Assembly: GCF_900113245.1 (NCBI RefSeq)
Contig: NZ_FOOQ01000005.1
Location: forward strand, 110,170 to 174,169
From: Halopelagius inordinatus
GTDB taxonomy: Archaea > Halobacteriota > Halobacteria > Halobacteriales > Haloferacaceae
Reading direction: 5' to 3'
Length of the DNA stretch: 64,000 bases
Under the pieces are notes generated by a model, which was given only the letters and a program-made list of their open reading frames with translations, was not told the origin of the DNA and made no database searches. A program made the position numbers and the translations under genes. Of this stretch, positions 25,105-34,301 are shown piece after piece; positions within the stretch are counted from its first letter, which is position 1; each line of letters opens with the position of its first letter.

Positions 25105-25658
25105 ACCCCGTACACTCGCGAACCAAACGTTTCACTTTTTCCTCGCCCTGTCGTTCGACTCGGATTCCCGAACCCACATCACCGAGACCGGTGACGTCCG
25201 AACGATTCTCGCGCTGACGCTGTGGAGAAGGAGGACCAGAATCGAGTAGTACGATACTCTCTCCGAGTTAGCGCGGCGTCTGAGTGGCGACACTGCTGGA
25301 AGCGGTAAACGTTCGGCCACACGGTTGGCAATACAACGAGAGAGCCCGGTTGGAGAGCGGTCTGAGGCAGTTTCCGCTCACTTATTCGACCGAATCCACG
25401 CATCGCAGCCCCGATAAACCCCGTAGTCTCGACTTCCGAGACAGTAGTCTGTATATCATCATACGATAGACTCGACCGAGGAGAACACGGAATCGGTCGA
25501 ATACCGCCGCCTCACTGGTTTTCGGACGGTTCAATGACGGAAGAATCCACTTTGCTTTAGCCGAGAAGACAAAGCGGGTCCGGTGTCGGCTCTGCCGTCG
25601 TCCGGCCGAAATCACGTGGACTGATGTTCGTCCGATCGAAAGACCCCCTAGAAGATCG
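25105..25658. other. gene-free gap
   Basis: 554 bases with no frame I can support on either strand. Composition is somewhat AT-richer than the flanks. No repeat or RNA gene was recognised. Confidence 0.4.
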
Positions 25659-26615
25659 TCAGGAGAACGACGGGAGCACGTCCTCGCGGTAGAGATCGAA
25701 CGCCGCCTCTTGGTCGTCGCCGATCTGATGGATGTACACGTGGTCGTAGCCCGCGTCGATCGCTTGTTGGATACTGTCGATGTGCTGTTGGGCGTCGGGG
25801 CCTGTCATGATACTTCCCTCCGCGATGTCCCCTTCGGAGACCATCTGCGTGGCTTGCTCGAAGTGGGTCGGCGTCGGCAGAATCGCGCTCAGTTCGCCCG
25901 GCAACCCCGAGTTACGCCACTTCTCGTGTGCGGTGGAGACGCCTTTCGCCTCGGTTTCGGCGACGCAGGCGTGGAGTTGACAGAAGCGGGGGCCCTCACC
26001 GCCGTGTTCCTCCCACGTCTCTATGACGTCCTGCGGGCCGACCGACCAGAAGCCGTCGCCGATTTCGGCCGCCGACGTCGCCGCCCGGTCCCCGTACGCC
26101 GAGACGCAGATGGGCGGTCGATCCTCCGGAAGCGTGTAGAGTCGGGCGTTCTCGACGGTGTAGTGGTCTCCGTGGTGACTCACCCGCTCGCCCGTCCACA
26201 GTTTCCTGACGACGTCGACGGCCTCCTCCAGCATCTCCAGTCGAACTTCGTGTTCCGGCCAGCGGTCGCCGTAGATGTGCTCGTTGAGGCTCTCGCCGGT
26301 CCCGACGCCCGCGTAGAACTGCCGCCCGTCGAACATCGCCGCCGTCGTCGCGGCTATCTGCGCGTAGAGCGCCGGATGATAGCGGAGTATCGGCGGGGTG
26401 ACGCCGACGCCGACGTCGATATCTTCGGTTCCCTCGGCGACGCCACCGAGGACGGCCCACGCGAACGGCGAGTTCCCTTGAGCGTCGAGCCACGGGTGGT
26501 AGTGGTCCGAGATGGAGAGGAAGTCGAACCCCACCTCCTCGGCTCGCTTCGCTTGTTCGACGAGTGCGGTCGGACTGTGCTCCTCGCTCGAGAGCGTGTA
26601 CCCGATTTCGGTCAT
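25659..26615 (-). CDS. F420-dependent LLM-class oxidoreductase (G6PDH-like subfamily)
   Basis: 318 aa luciferase-fold enzyme expected to use coenzyme F420. N-terminal IGYTLSSEEHSPTALVEQAKRAEEVGFDFLSISDHYHPW carries the conserved SDH motif, followed by GVGVTPPILRYHPALYAQ and GVGTGESLNEH near 103-113, typical of the TIGR03557 subgroup related to F420-dependent glucose-6-phosphate dehydrogenase. The substrate in haloarchaea is unknown. It ends the minus-strand run 27828-25659. Confidence 0.88.
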   Translation of the reverse strand: MTEIGYTLSSEEHSPTALVEQAKRAEEVGFDFLSISDHYHPWLDAQGNSPFAWAVLGGVAEGTEDIDVGVGVTPPILRYHPALYAQIAATTAAMFDGRQFYAGVGTGESLNEHIYGDRWPEHEVRLEMLEEAVDVVRKLWTGERVSHHGDHYTVENARLYTLPEDRPPICVSAYGDRAATSAAEIGDGFWSVGPQDVIETWEEHGGEGPRFCQLHACVAETEAKGVSTAHEKWRNSGLPGELSAILPTPTHFEQATQMVSEGDIAEGSIMTGPDAQQHIDSIQQAIDAGYDHVYIHQIGDDQEAAFDLYREDVLPSFS

Positions 26616-26709
26616 GGTGGTCGGCCCTCCGAGGAGTTCACCTGTCGGGCGACTAAATGTACTGCTTGCCTGTGAGAGGCCCGTGGCGACGGCGGCAGGG
26701 CGCGTTCGG

Positions 26710-27828
26710 TCACTCCTCGCGCAGGAACGCCTCGTCGCTGTGCGTCTCGCGAAGTTCGTTGAACCGCGCGCGCTGTTCTCGAATCGTCTCCGTGTCGCCC
26801 TCGTAGACGTGTCCGAACATCTCCTCCGGGTCGGCCTCGTGAGACTCCATCCGGTCGACGGCGTCCGCGAGCGTCTCGGTTATCTCCTCGTCCATCGCCC
26901 GGACGCGTTCGTCGGAGAGTCGTCCCGTCTCGCGGAGGAACGTCTCAAATCGGTCGAGGGGGTCTTTTTCGCGCCACGCCTCCACCTCCGATTCGTCGCG
27001 GTACGCCGACGGGTCGTCCGCCGTCGTGTGCGCGCCGTAGCGGTACTGGACCGCCTCTACGAGCGTCGGCCGCGGTCTGTCGCCGGTCGTATCGCGTGCT
27101 TTCTCACGGGCCGCCCGAGTCACGACGTACGTCGCGAGGGGGTCCATCCCGTCGACTTGCACGCCCTCGAACCCGTAGGCCGTCGCCTTCTGTGCGAACG
27201 TTCGACTCGCGGTCTGTCGGTCTCTGGGCGTCGAAATCGCCCACTGGTTGTTGTTGCAGACGAACAGGGCCGGAACGTCGTACACGCCCGCGAAGTTGAG
27301 CGCTTCGTGGAAGTCGCCCTCCGAGGTGGCGCCGTCGCCGAAGTGGGCCACCGAGATTCGGTCCTCGCCTCTCAGTTTCGTCGCCATCGCCATCCCCACG
27401 GCGTGCGGCAAGTGGTCGGCGATGGTGATGTTGAGCGGAAAGACGTTCTCGTCCGCGAGTTCGGCGTTACCGCGTTCGTGACCGGCCCAGTAGAGGAGGT
27501 ACTCCCACGGAAACCCGCGCGCGACGACGGCGCCGTGTTCGCGATACTGATACGAGACCACGTCTTCGGCGGCGAGCGCGTACATCGACCCTATCTGGGA
27601 TCCCTCCTGCCCCGCGAGCGACGAGTACGTCCCCATCCGCCCCTGTCGTTGGAGGCTTATCATCCGCTCGTCGAACCGACGACAAAAGCGCATGTCGCGG
27701 TACATCGCCACGAACGTCTCGTCGTCCAGGTCGGGGACCAGGTCGGGCGCGACGACGTCGCCGTCCGCATTCAACACCTGCACTCGGTCGTCCGGTTCTC
27801 GCGAAAACAGGTCGTCCGTCGGTGCCAT
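26710..27828 (-). CDS. 2-oxoacid dehydrogenase E1 component, alpha subunit
   Basis: 372 aa thiamine-diphosphate E1 alpha of the PDH/BCDH type. The ThDP motif runs from GDGATSEGDFHEALNFAG to CNNNQWAIS (about 163-190), and the phosphorylation-loop-like YRYGAHTTADDPSAYR is near 273-288. E1 alpha needs an E1 beta partner, yet no E1 beta, E2 or E3 gene lies in this window. It may act with subunits encoded elsewhere or in a specialised complex. Substrate not determinable. Confidence 0.88.
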   Translation of the reverse strand: MAPTDDLFSREPDDRVQVLNADGDVVAPDLVPDLDDETFVAMYRDMRFCRRFDERMISLQRQGRMGTYSSLAGQEGSQIGSMYALAAEDVVSYQYREHGAVVARGFPWEYLLYWAGHERGNAELADENVFPLNITIADHLPHAVGMAMATKLRGEDRISVAHFGDGATSEGDFHEALNFAGVYDVPALFVCNNNQWAISTPRDRQTASRTFAQKATAYGFEGVQVDGMDPLATYVVTRAAREKARDTTGDRPRPTLVEAVQYRYGAHTTADDPSAYRDESEVEAWREKDPLDRFETFLRETGRLSDERVRAMDEEITETLADAVDRMESHEADPEEMFGHVYEGDTETIREQRARFNELRETHSDEAFLREE

Positions 27829-27890
27829 CGATTACCTACCCCTTCGCGGAGGGGAGACAAGAAGGACCCGGTCGCCTCGGACCGACGGCG

Positions 27891-28310
27891 CTACGCTTCG
27901 AGAACTTCGACGAGGTTCGACTCGGGGTCGCGGAGAAAACAGATTCGCGTCCCGCTTTCGGTCGTCTGCGGTTCGCTGAGCGTCTCGACGTCGGATGGAA
28001 GACCGGCGTAGAACGAATCCACATCGTCGACGGCGAATCCGAGGTGTTTCGCGCCCGATTGGTTCACCGTCTCGGTCGGAACGTCCTCGCCCTGCGGATC
28101 GTACTCGACTAGTTCGACGCGGACGCCGTCGCCGTCGAGGTGAGCGAACCGCCCCGTCGCACCGTCGACGCCGACGGCGGTGGAGAAGGCGTCTCCGGAG
28201 ACGGTGAAGCGGTCGAGAACGTCGAATCCGAGGACGTCAGCGTAGAACTCCACCGAACGGTCGAGGTCGGAGACTGTGATACCGACGTGGTGCGCGCGGA
28301 GGTCAGACAT
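27891..28310 (-). CDS. VOC family (glyoxalase I-like) protein
   Basis: 139 aa vicinal-oxygen-chelate protein with two beta-alpha-beta-beta-beta modules. Metal-type ligands are His8 (AHHVGITVSD), a Glu in VRVELVEY, His in KHLGFAVDD, and the final Glu in ESNLVEVLEA. Lactoylglutathione lyase is a common label, but haloarchaea lack glutathione, so methylmalonyl-CoA epimerase-like or other VOC chemistry is as likely. Confidence 0.82.
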   Translation of the reverse strand: MSDLRAHHVGITVSDLDRSVEFYADVLGFDVLDRFTVSGDAFSTAVGVDGATGRFAHLDGDGVRVELVEYDPQGEDVPTETVNQSGAKHLGFAVDDVDSFYAGLPSDVETLSEPQTTESGTRICFLRDPESNLVEVLEA

Positions 28311-28373
28311 ACCGTACCCGCAGAGTGCCGGTCGGAAAGTCGCTTCGGCTCTCGGCGACGCGCGAGAGTCGGG

Positions 28374-29297
28374 TCAGTACTGTCCGGCCCCGTCGGCCCG
28401 AACCGACATCGTCGTCAAAACGACGCCAACGACGCAGAGCACCGAACTGAGGAGGACACCGGCGACGAGCGACAGCGTCCCCGAGACGCCCGCGGTGAGA
28501 ATCCACCAGACGCCGAGGAGTCCGCCCGCGGCGAACGCCGCGCCGGGGACGCCGAGGAACAGCCGAGGGTTCCGAATCGCACCCGCCCGCAGGAGTCGAA
28601 TCGCGACGGAGACGCCGTGGCGAACCGGGTTCGACGTGTTCGGGTGGGGAACGTCGTAGTTGACCGATATCGGTACCTCTCCGACGCTCAGTCCGCGTTC
28701 GTTCGCCGAGGCGAGCATCTGTGACTCGACGCCGAACCCCTCGTCGGTCACCGCCAGCGTCTCGATCGCCGTCCGGTCGAACGCGCGAAAGCCCGACTGG
28801 GAGTCGGTGACCGAGTATCCCGTATTCGCCTCGGTGATTCCGTCGAGGATGCGCTGGCCGACACGGCGGTACAGCGACGTATCATCCCGGTTACCCTCGA
28901 GATACCGGCTCCCGATGATGATGTGGTCCGGCCCCTCCGCACAGGCCGAGAGCAACGTCTCGGCTTCCTTGGGACGGTGCTGCCAGTCCCCGTCCAGAAG
29001 AACGAGATACTGCCAGCCGTTCTCGCGAGCGTACTCGAAAGCGTTCTCGATGGCTTTTCCCTTCCCGCGATTTACCTCGTGGCGGACGACGCGCGCCCCC
29101 GCCGCCTCGGCGAGTTCGGCCGTCGCGTCCGCGCTTCCGTCGTCTACGACCAGGACTTCGCCCGCGACGGTTCTCGCCTCTATCACCACGCTGCCGATGG
29201 TCGCCGCTTCGTTGTACGCCGGGATTACCACGAGTGCGTCCGTTCGCCCGGCGTCGGCGGTCTGAATCGCCTCGCGTCCCTCGGCCGTACTGTCCAT
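28374..29297 (-). CDS. GT2 glycosyltransferase (dolichyl-phosphate hexose synthase-like)
   Basis: 307 aa from ATG 29297. GT-A domain with VVIPAYNEAATIGSV, VVDDGSADATAE, GKGKAIENAFEY and the DxD-type LLDGDWQH, then two C-terminal membrane helices (about 235-290). This architecture matches enzymes that load a hexose on dolichyl phosphate for N-glycosylation. Acceptor and sugar are not shown. Upstream in-frame residues to 29411 lack family likeness and are left out. Confidence 0.82.
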   Translation of the reverse strand: MDSTAEGREAIQTADAGRTDALVVIPAYNEAATIGSVVIEARTVAGEVLVVDDGSADATAELAEAAGARVVRHEVNRGKGKAIENAFEYARENGWQYLVLLDGDWQHRPKEAETLLSACAEGPDHIIIGSRYLEGNRDDTSLYRRVGQRILDGITEANTGYSVTDSQSGFRAFDRTAIETLAVTDEGFGVESQMLASANERGLSVGEVPISVNYDVPHPNTSNPVRHGVSVAIRLLRAGAIRNPRLFLGVPGAAFAAGGLLGVWWILTAGVSGTLSLVAGVLLSSVLCVVGVVLTTMSVRADGAGQY

Positions 29298-29713
29298 CTT
29301 GTGATCCGTACTAGTACTACCGTGCCGAACAAGTGTGTCTTGTGGCAGAGAACAATCGAGCGAAACGGCGAGCACCCCGAATACGGTCGCACACCGATAC
29401 CCGGTGTCCACTCTCTCGGCTTTTAACCCGGCACAGATAACGCGTCAGCCTGAGACTCGAAAGACACCCTGTAACCGCCGTGATCGACAGTTAGCCGACG
29501 CTGAACGGCGCTCGAAGTCCTCGGTCCAGATACGACCGAGAAAAACGGAGGGAATCGTGACGAGTCCGACTCCCACTACTGCATAGTGGGGCGTTTGCCG
29601 AGTTGAGTGAGCACGTCTCGAACTGTCCGAGAACCGTCTCGGTACTGCTTCGCCGCGGGAGCAGGGGTAGCGGGCGATGGCAGTTCCGATCTCGGTAGTA
29701 TCGGCCTTGTCGG
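29298..29713. other. gene-free gap
   Basis: About 415 bases between the divergent-looking GT2 promoter and the next small gene. I see no supported gene or repeat. Confidence 0.4.
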
Positions 29714-29971
29714 TTATTCTTCGAGTTCCAACCAACCTCGGAGGGTGTCCTCGTCGACGACGACGAACTGTTCTGTCTCGTCTCGGGACATTCCTTTGCG
29801 GTGGATAGTAACGAGGAGGCGAGTGGATTTGGCCGGGACGCTCTGACCAGTCACCTCACAGATGACGGTTTCATCGGACGCTATCGACCTGTGAGCAACC
29901 GCTGTGACCTCCCAGCCGTCGCCTCGGTTCGGAAGCGTCGCACCTCGATACCAGGGTGCCGAGTCGGTCAT
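29714..29971 (-). CDS. small hypothetical protein
   Basis: 85 aa, beginning MTDSAPWYRGATLPNRGDGW and ending in an acidic helix WLELEE. The core is predicted beta-rich (EVTAVAHRS, TVICEVTG, RLLVTIHRK). Only one Cys, no membrane segment, no family recognised. Codon use and acidity fit a genuine haloarchaeal gene. Confidence 0.5.
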   Translation of the reverse strand: MTDSAPWYRGATLPNRGDGWEVTAVAHRSIASDETVICEVTGQSVPAKSTRLLVTIHRKGMSRDETEQFVVVDEDTLRGWLELEE

Positions 29972-30284
29972 TTCTCCACCTGATTTTCGTCGAGAGCGTT
30001 TTCTGGGCTGTAACCTCCGGATTTTGCGGGTGGCATCGAGTCGGATGACGGTACTGCGCGGACCCGCTTGAATCTACGTACGTGTATCGCGCTACACGTA
30101 AGTGGAATGCGGTAACACAGATTCCCGCTTTCCACCCTTTCTCTCCCCGAATATCCGGCATTCAGCGTTCCGTATCGCATGCACAAATCATATAATGCTA
30201 TACAGAATTGGAATCGGCATCTCCATCTCTGAGGCCATCCAGAGTGGGTTATGGTGGGTAATACTTAAGTAGGAGTGGGTTATA
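29972..30284. other. gap ending in the toxin-antitoxin control region
   Basis: No gene in 313 bases. The right end, 30244-30293, holds the repeated operator described separately. Confidence 0.45.
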
Positions 30285-30293
30285 GTGGGTTAC
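30244..30293 (+). promoter_or_regulatory. four GTGGGTTA-type repeats flanking the TA promoter
   Basis: Near-identical 9-mers start at 30244, 30254, 30275 and 30285 (GTGGGTTAT, GTGGGTAAT, GTGGGTTAT, GTGGGTTAC). Offsets of 10, 21 and 10 place all four on one face of the helix. The TATA-like ATACTTAAGT (30261-30270) lies between the two pairs. This is the layout expected of an autoregulatory operator bound by the antitoxin or toxin-antitoxin complex. Confidence 0.65.
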
Positions 30294-30296
30294 AAG

Positions 30297-30533
30297 ATGA
30301 AAGTTGACGCCAACGACTTGCAAACGAACGAAACCGACGACCGAGGGCGGATCTATCTCGGAACCGAGTACGCGAACAAGCGCGTCACAGTTGCCGTGGT
30401 CGAGGTCGAATCCGACCGCCCAGACGAGGATGAACTGGCCGCCGCATACCGCGAAGCGTCCGAGAGTGCAACCTCTCTTGCCGAAGAGTGGGACGAAACC
30501 TCGGACGAAGCCTGGAGCGGACTTGACGAATGA
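30297..30533 (+). CDS. antitoxin partner of MazF
   Basis: 78 aa, strongly acidic, beginning MKVDANDLQTNETDDRGRIYLG then KRVTVAVVEVES. The first half has the length and strand pattern of a short AbrB/SpoVT-like (swapped-hairpin) DNA-binding domain, the second half is an acidic tail fit to wrap a toxin. ATG 30297 is chosen because the GTG at 30285 lies inside the operator repeat. The stop overlaps the toxin start by 4 bases, so translation is coupled. Confidence 0.72.
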   Translation: MKVDANDLQTNETDDRGRIYLGTEYANKRVTVAVVEVESDRPDEDELAAAYREASESATSLAEEWDETSDEAWSGLDE

Positions 30534-30883
30534 GCGAGCGCTCAGAGGTAAGGCGCGGAGACGTCGTCATCCTCCGACTCGACCCGGCGGAAGGACACGA
30601 GATGAAAAAGACGCGACCGGCGGTCGTCGTGCAAAACGACATCGGAAATAAGAACTCTGGGACGACTATCGTCGCACCTGCGACAGGGACCTATCGGGAG
30701 TACCCATTCGAGGTGTTTGTCGAGGCATCGGACTCTCCCTTCGAGAAGGATTCATCGATTCGGCTCGACCAGATTCGAGCGGTGTCCATCGAACAACGTA
30801 TTCACTCCGTCGCCGGGTCACTAGATAGTTCGACGATGCTGGACGTCGACGAAGCGTTGAAGTTGAGCCTCAGTCTCGATTAA
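30530..30883 (+). CDS. mazF: MazF/PemK family endoribonuclease toxin
   Basis: 117 aa growth-inhibiting ribonuclease of the MazF/PemK fold. Landmarks are RRGDVVILRLDPAEGHEMKKTRPAVVVQND (8-37), the TTIVAPATG strand (45-53), and IRLDQIRAVSIEQR (77-90) with the usual D-Q-R signature. It overlaps the antitoxin by 4 bases, the normal order antitoxin-toxin. The pair probably stabilises the surrounding plastic region. Confidence 0.88.
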   Translation: MSERSEVRRGDVVILRLDPAEGHEMKKTRPAVVVQNDIGNKNSGTTIVAPATGTYREYPFEVFVEASDSPFEKDSSIRLDQIRAVSIEQRIHSVAGSLDSSTMLDVDEALKLSLSLD

Positions 30884-31082
30884 TTTGCTAGTTGAATCGA
30901 TCGTGGAGGGGTTCAGCCCGTCTGCATCGAAAAACTGCAGTCTCATCTACTGCGACAATGAGGGGTGAGCTGGCGACCTGCCGAGCTTTCGAGCCGCTTA
31001 GGAGGTGATTTGTTCACTGATTCGTCTGTATCTAGCTTCGAATAGTGTCGGAGAACGGCAGAAATGACGAATGGCAGTGATT

Positions 31083-31090
31083 TTATGTAT
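31083..31090 (+). promoter_or_regulatory. TATA box of a small membrane protein gene
   Basis: TTATGTAT is centred about 25 bases before ATG 31111. Confidence 0.5.
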
Positions 31091-31110
31091 AATTCCATCA
31101 TGAGAGCTAT

Positions 31111-31281
31111 ATGGCCGATTCCAAGTTCTTTGTCTCTCTGCTAATAGCAGGTTTGCTCATACTAGCAGGGGTCAGCATACTCGGATACGCACTTCTTGTG
31201 GCCGGGCAACTCCTTCTCGGACTTTTCGGATTCGTTGTGTGTCTGGCGATGGCTTCCTTACTGGTGTGGAAAACCCGCTAA
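31111..31281 (+). CDS. 56-residue two-helix membrane protein
   Basis: A short gene with its own TATA box. Translation gives MADSKFFVSLLIAGLLILAG followed by a second hydrophobic stretch and the positively charged end WKTR. Two predicted helices (about 7-28 and 31-51) separated by a short turn. Function unknown; such proteins are frequent in haloarchaea. Real status rests on promoter spacing and the clean hydrophobic pattern. Confidence 0.55.
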   Translation: MADSKFFVSLLIAGLLILAGVSILGYALLVAGQLLLGLFGFVVCLAMASLLVWKTR

Positions 31282-31645
31282 GAGACTGGAATCCTATTAG
31301 AGAATTCATTCCAGGGTCTATTTGAAGCCTCGGGCAAACGTGACGGGAGCAGCCCAAATCGCCCTCGCAGTGAGACAGATGACTGGTGCCGGGGTTACGG
31401 ATATCAAGGCGTGGCGAACGCCGACCTTGTGCATATACTCGGGTGAGCGCCGTCACAGCCTCTTCGACGAACTCGGCTTGGAGGCGACTTACCAGAGATC
31501 GGTGTTCACGATCAATCGGGTGGACGCTCCACGGAACGATTTGCCTCTCTTCAGGCCCTCGGCAGAGCGCACTTCCAGTACCGGACTAGCGCGATGGAGT
31601 CCCCACACCACGATGCAGTTAGTTCAAAGCGGACCCGCCCCCGAG
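31282..31645. other. gap with weak minus-strand coding signs
   Basis: No intact gene. On the minus strand, a stretch reads VSRLQAEFVEEAVTALTRVY and a neighbouring frame reads VGVRHALISVTPAPVICLTA before a stop near 31321. These may be traces of a decayed gene, but chance cannot be excluded. Confidence 0.25.
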
Positions 31646-33355
31646 TCACTCCACTCGAGCCCGTCGTAGACGAACGACGAATGTCGTCCCCGTCGGTTCG
31701 TTGTCCTCGATCCAGACATCACCACCGTAACTGTCTACCACCGTGTCGATAAGATACAGTCCGAGGCCCGTGCCCGAACTCTCGAGTCCTTTCTCACCAC
31801 GACCGAACACGTCCTCTTTCCGTTCGTCGGGGATACCCGGCCCGTTATCCGAGACGCGAACGCAGACGTCTGTCTCGTCTCGAGTAACCGCGATTTCGAT
31901 TTCGGTACTCTCGTCGTGGTTGTGTTGAACGGCGTTCGTGAGGAGGTTGCGGAAGACGGCACCTAAGAGGTCGTTTGCGACGACCTGCACCTCCGAAAGC
32001 GCCTCAGGTTCGTCGATATTCACAGAGCAGTCGCCCGCACGGAGCGTGTTCACCTCTTCTGTAAGTACGCTACCAAGCCGCACTGACTCGGTCGCCGATT
32101 TATCAGAGAGCATCGTCGACATGAGTACGCGGACGGAGTCGGTTAGCTCCGAGGCGTGTTCGCTGTTCCGTACGATGGTCTCTAGTCGTTCGATGGTGAC
32201 CTCGTCGTCGGCGCGTTCTTGCGCGAGTCGGGCGTTCCCGAGGACGACCATCATATCGTTGCGGATGTCGTGCCGGAGGATTTCGTTTAGCAGTCTGAGC
32301 TTGTCGTTTCGGTCGACAATCGTCTGTTGGTGTTCGTGTAATTCGGTGACGTCTCTGAGGACGACGACCCACCCGACGTGATATCCCTGCCGTTCGAGCG
32401 ATTGTGACCGGACGCTGAGATAGACCGGACCGTCAAGGTCGACGCGAACGACCTCCTCAGGGTCGGCCTCGACGTCGAGCGACGGATGCCCGTCCGTCAC
32501 GATGTCGCCGAGAGAGATATCGAGTTGCTCCAGCAGTTCTATCCCCCGTTCGTTGGCGTGGATGATTCGTTTTTCAGCGTCGAGGACGAGGACGCTGTCG
32601 GGAGACGCCTCCATCGCGGTCGAGTACGCGATAGGCGGCAAATTGAGGAAGTGATAGCGGGCGATTGCGACACCAAGCGCCAACGACGTCACGCCAGCGG
32701 ACGTCGGAATCAGGTTGATGCTTTCGGACGTAAACGGTGGAACGGCAACAAAGGAGAGGCCGACGAACACGAACGGGGCGGCGATACCTCCAGTGACTAA
32801 GAGGGCCTGAGGGAGATACGATCGGCCGAGTCGAAGCGCCTCCGAGAGCATCAGTCCGACAGCAAGCGCCGAGACGAGCGCGTTGTAAACGAGTTCGAGT
32901 ACGACGTGCGCAACTCCGGTGTCGACGCGAAGAATCACCAGCCCACCGCGTTCGACGACGCGCGTCGATTCGAAAGCGAGACTGTATGGGTTCGTAAATA
33001 AGACGAGAAGGAACACCGCCGGAACGAGCAACAGTACGGCGAGGACCGAGGCTCGTATCTCATCTTCACGGTCCGTGTTGATTAGAACGAACAGCAGGGC
33101 GAACGAACCGAGCGGTGCGACTCCGAAGTAGAGCAGTCGATAGAAGAACAGCTTCATCGCCGGATTCGTATGAAGGAGCTTGAGCGTCGAAAAGAACGTC
33201 CAGATCACGAGACACACGTTCACGAGTAGGAACGATTTGAGAAGCGAGGTTGCGCTCTCCGTCCGGATTTTCCAGAGCGTGTACCCACCGAGAACGACGG
33301 TAATTATCATCGCGCCGACGGTGGGCAGTGCCAGCGGGGTGAACTGCCAGCTCAT
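31646..33355 (-). CDS. sensor histidine kinase with 7-TM N-terminal domain and PAS
   Basis: 569 aa. Seven helices (about 8-235) form a histidine-kinase 7TM sensor domain, followed by a PAS domain (about 245-340: PDSVLVLDAEKRIIHANERG), the H-box with phospho-acceptor His362 in LRHDIRND, and an ATPase domain with N box (LLTNAVQHNHD), DNGPGIP and GLGLYLIDTVV. No response regulator is adjacent, as is usual in haloarchaea, where output partners are often elsewhere. Confidence 0.9.
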   Translation of the reverse strand: MSWQFTPLALPTVGAMIITVVLGGYTLWKIRTESATSLLKSFLLVNVCLVIWTFFSTLKLLHTNPAMKLFFYRLLYFGVAPLGSFALLFVLINTDREDEIRASVLAVLLLVPAVFLLVLFTNPYSLAFESTRVVERGGLVILRVDTGVAHVVLELVYNALVSALAVGLMLSEALRLGRSYLPQALLVTGGIAAPFVFVGLSFVAVPPFTSESINLIPTSAGVTSLALGVAIARYHFLNLPPIAYSTAMEASPDSVLVLDAEKRIIHANERGIELLEQLDISLGDIVTDGHPSLDVEADPEEVVRVDLDGPVYLSVRSQSLERQGYHVGWVVVLRDVTELHEHQQTIVDRNDKLRLLNEILRHDIRNDMMVVLGNARLAQERADDEVTIERLETIVRNSEHASELTDSVRVLMSTMLSDKSATESVRLGSVLTEEVNTLRAGDCSVNIDEPEALSEVQVVANDLLGAVFRNLLTNAVQHNHDESTEIEIAVTRDETDVCVRVSDNGPGIPDERKEDVFGRGEKGLESSGTGLGLYLIDTVVDSYGGDVWIEDNEPTGTTFVVRLRRARVE

Positions 33356-33561
33356 GAGGGAAAAACGGGCACCGAAGAGAGGGCAGTAATTGATTGCTCG
33401 TTAGTACAGACACTCATTAGATACTGTCTCCGTCCGAAGCATCAAAATGCTTGCTAGAGCACTCAGGAACGGACGACAAATACAGGACGTAGACAGTGGA
33501 TGTCGTACATGCTTTGTCAATTTATGAACAAAATAGCCCGAGAGATGGATGATACTGTCGG

Positions 33562-34065
33562 TTAATTCCTCATATCACTGGGTTCTGGTTCTTCATCGAG
33601 CAGTTCAACTGTCCCACGCGTCCCATCGATACGGACGAGTTGCCCGGTCCGGATCCGCTTTGTCGCCTCTGGTACGGAGACGACCGCTGGCAGCCCGTAC
33701 TCTCGAGCCACGAGCGCACCGTGGCTGACAGCACCACCGACTTCGGAAACCAACCCGGCTGCGTTCAGAAACAGCGGTGTCCATCCAGGGTCCGTCGAGG
33801 GCGCAACGAGTATCTCACCGCGTTCGACCGTCGTAACCTTTGGATCGCGGACGACACGGGCCACTCCCTCGACGACACCCGACGAGACTCCAGTACCAAC
33901 CAGCGCTCCCTCGGGGGCCGCTCTACGGTCCACCTGCCCACGAACTGTTTCACCCTCGCTCGTCAACACGGGGGTGCATCCACGTCGACATCACGGGCGT
34001 ATTCTCGGCGACGCGCCGTGATATCGACAGCCCACTGAATGGTTCCCTCGCGTACCGACTTTGAA
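33562..34065 (-). pseudogene. PEP-utilising mobile domain of a PpsA-like gene, frameshifted
   Basis: The 3' part (to 33969) encodes the phosphohistidine swivelling domain of PEP synthase-like enzymes: VLTSEGETVRG, ALVGTGVSSGVVEGVARVV and the His motif GGAVSHGALVAREYGLPAVV. Immediately upstream, in the other frame, lies REYARDVDVDAPP, which is what precedes VLTSEGE in relatives. The frames join if the run of five C at 33970-33974 (minus strand) held six. The reading frame closes at a stop near 34066 and the ATP-grasp and barrel domains are missing. So this is a truncated and frameshifted remnant. Confidence 0.65.
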
Positions 34066-34301
34066 ATCGTGATTACTGGTCAGAGATACGCACCGAGTCG
34101 GGGTAACGAGGTCAGTCTGTGAGTGAGTCGCACGCTCGCGCCAGAATCTCTAACTCGATCCAGTCGACATCGCCGCCGAGGCAATCGAAATCGGGGATAG
34201 ACCGCTCAATTTTCGACCGCCTCGTTCTCTGATCTCGTCTCGATACCACCCTCTCAGTCTGCGGCAGGATTTATTCGGGCCGATCTCGAACTGAAAGTGC
34301 T

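Noticed and set aside
30285..30533. Antitoxin starting at GTG 30285
   Set aside because: That codon lies within the fourth operator repeat and before the likely transcription start; ATG 30297 is the better start.
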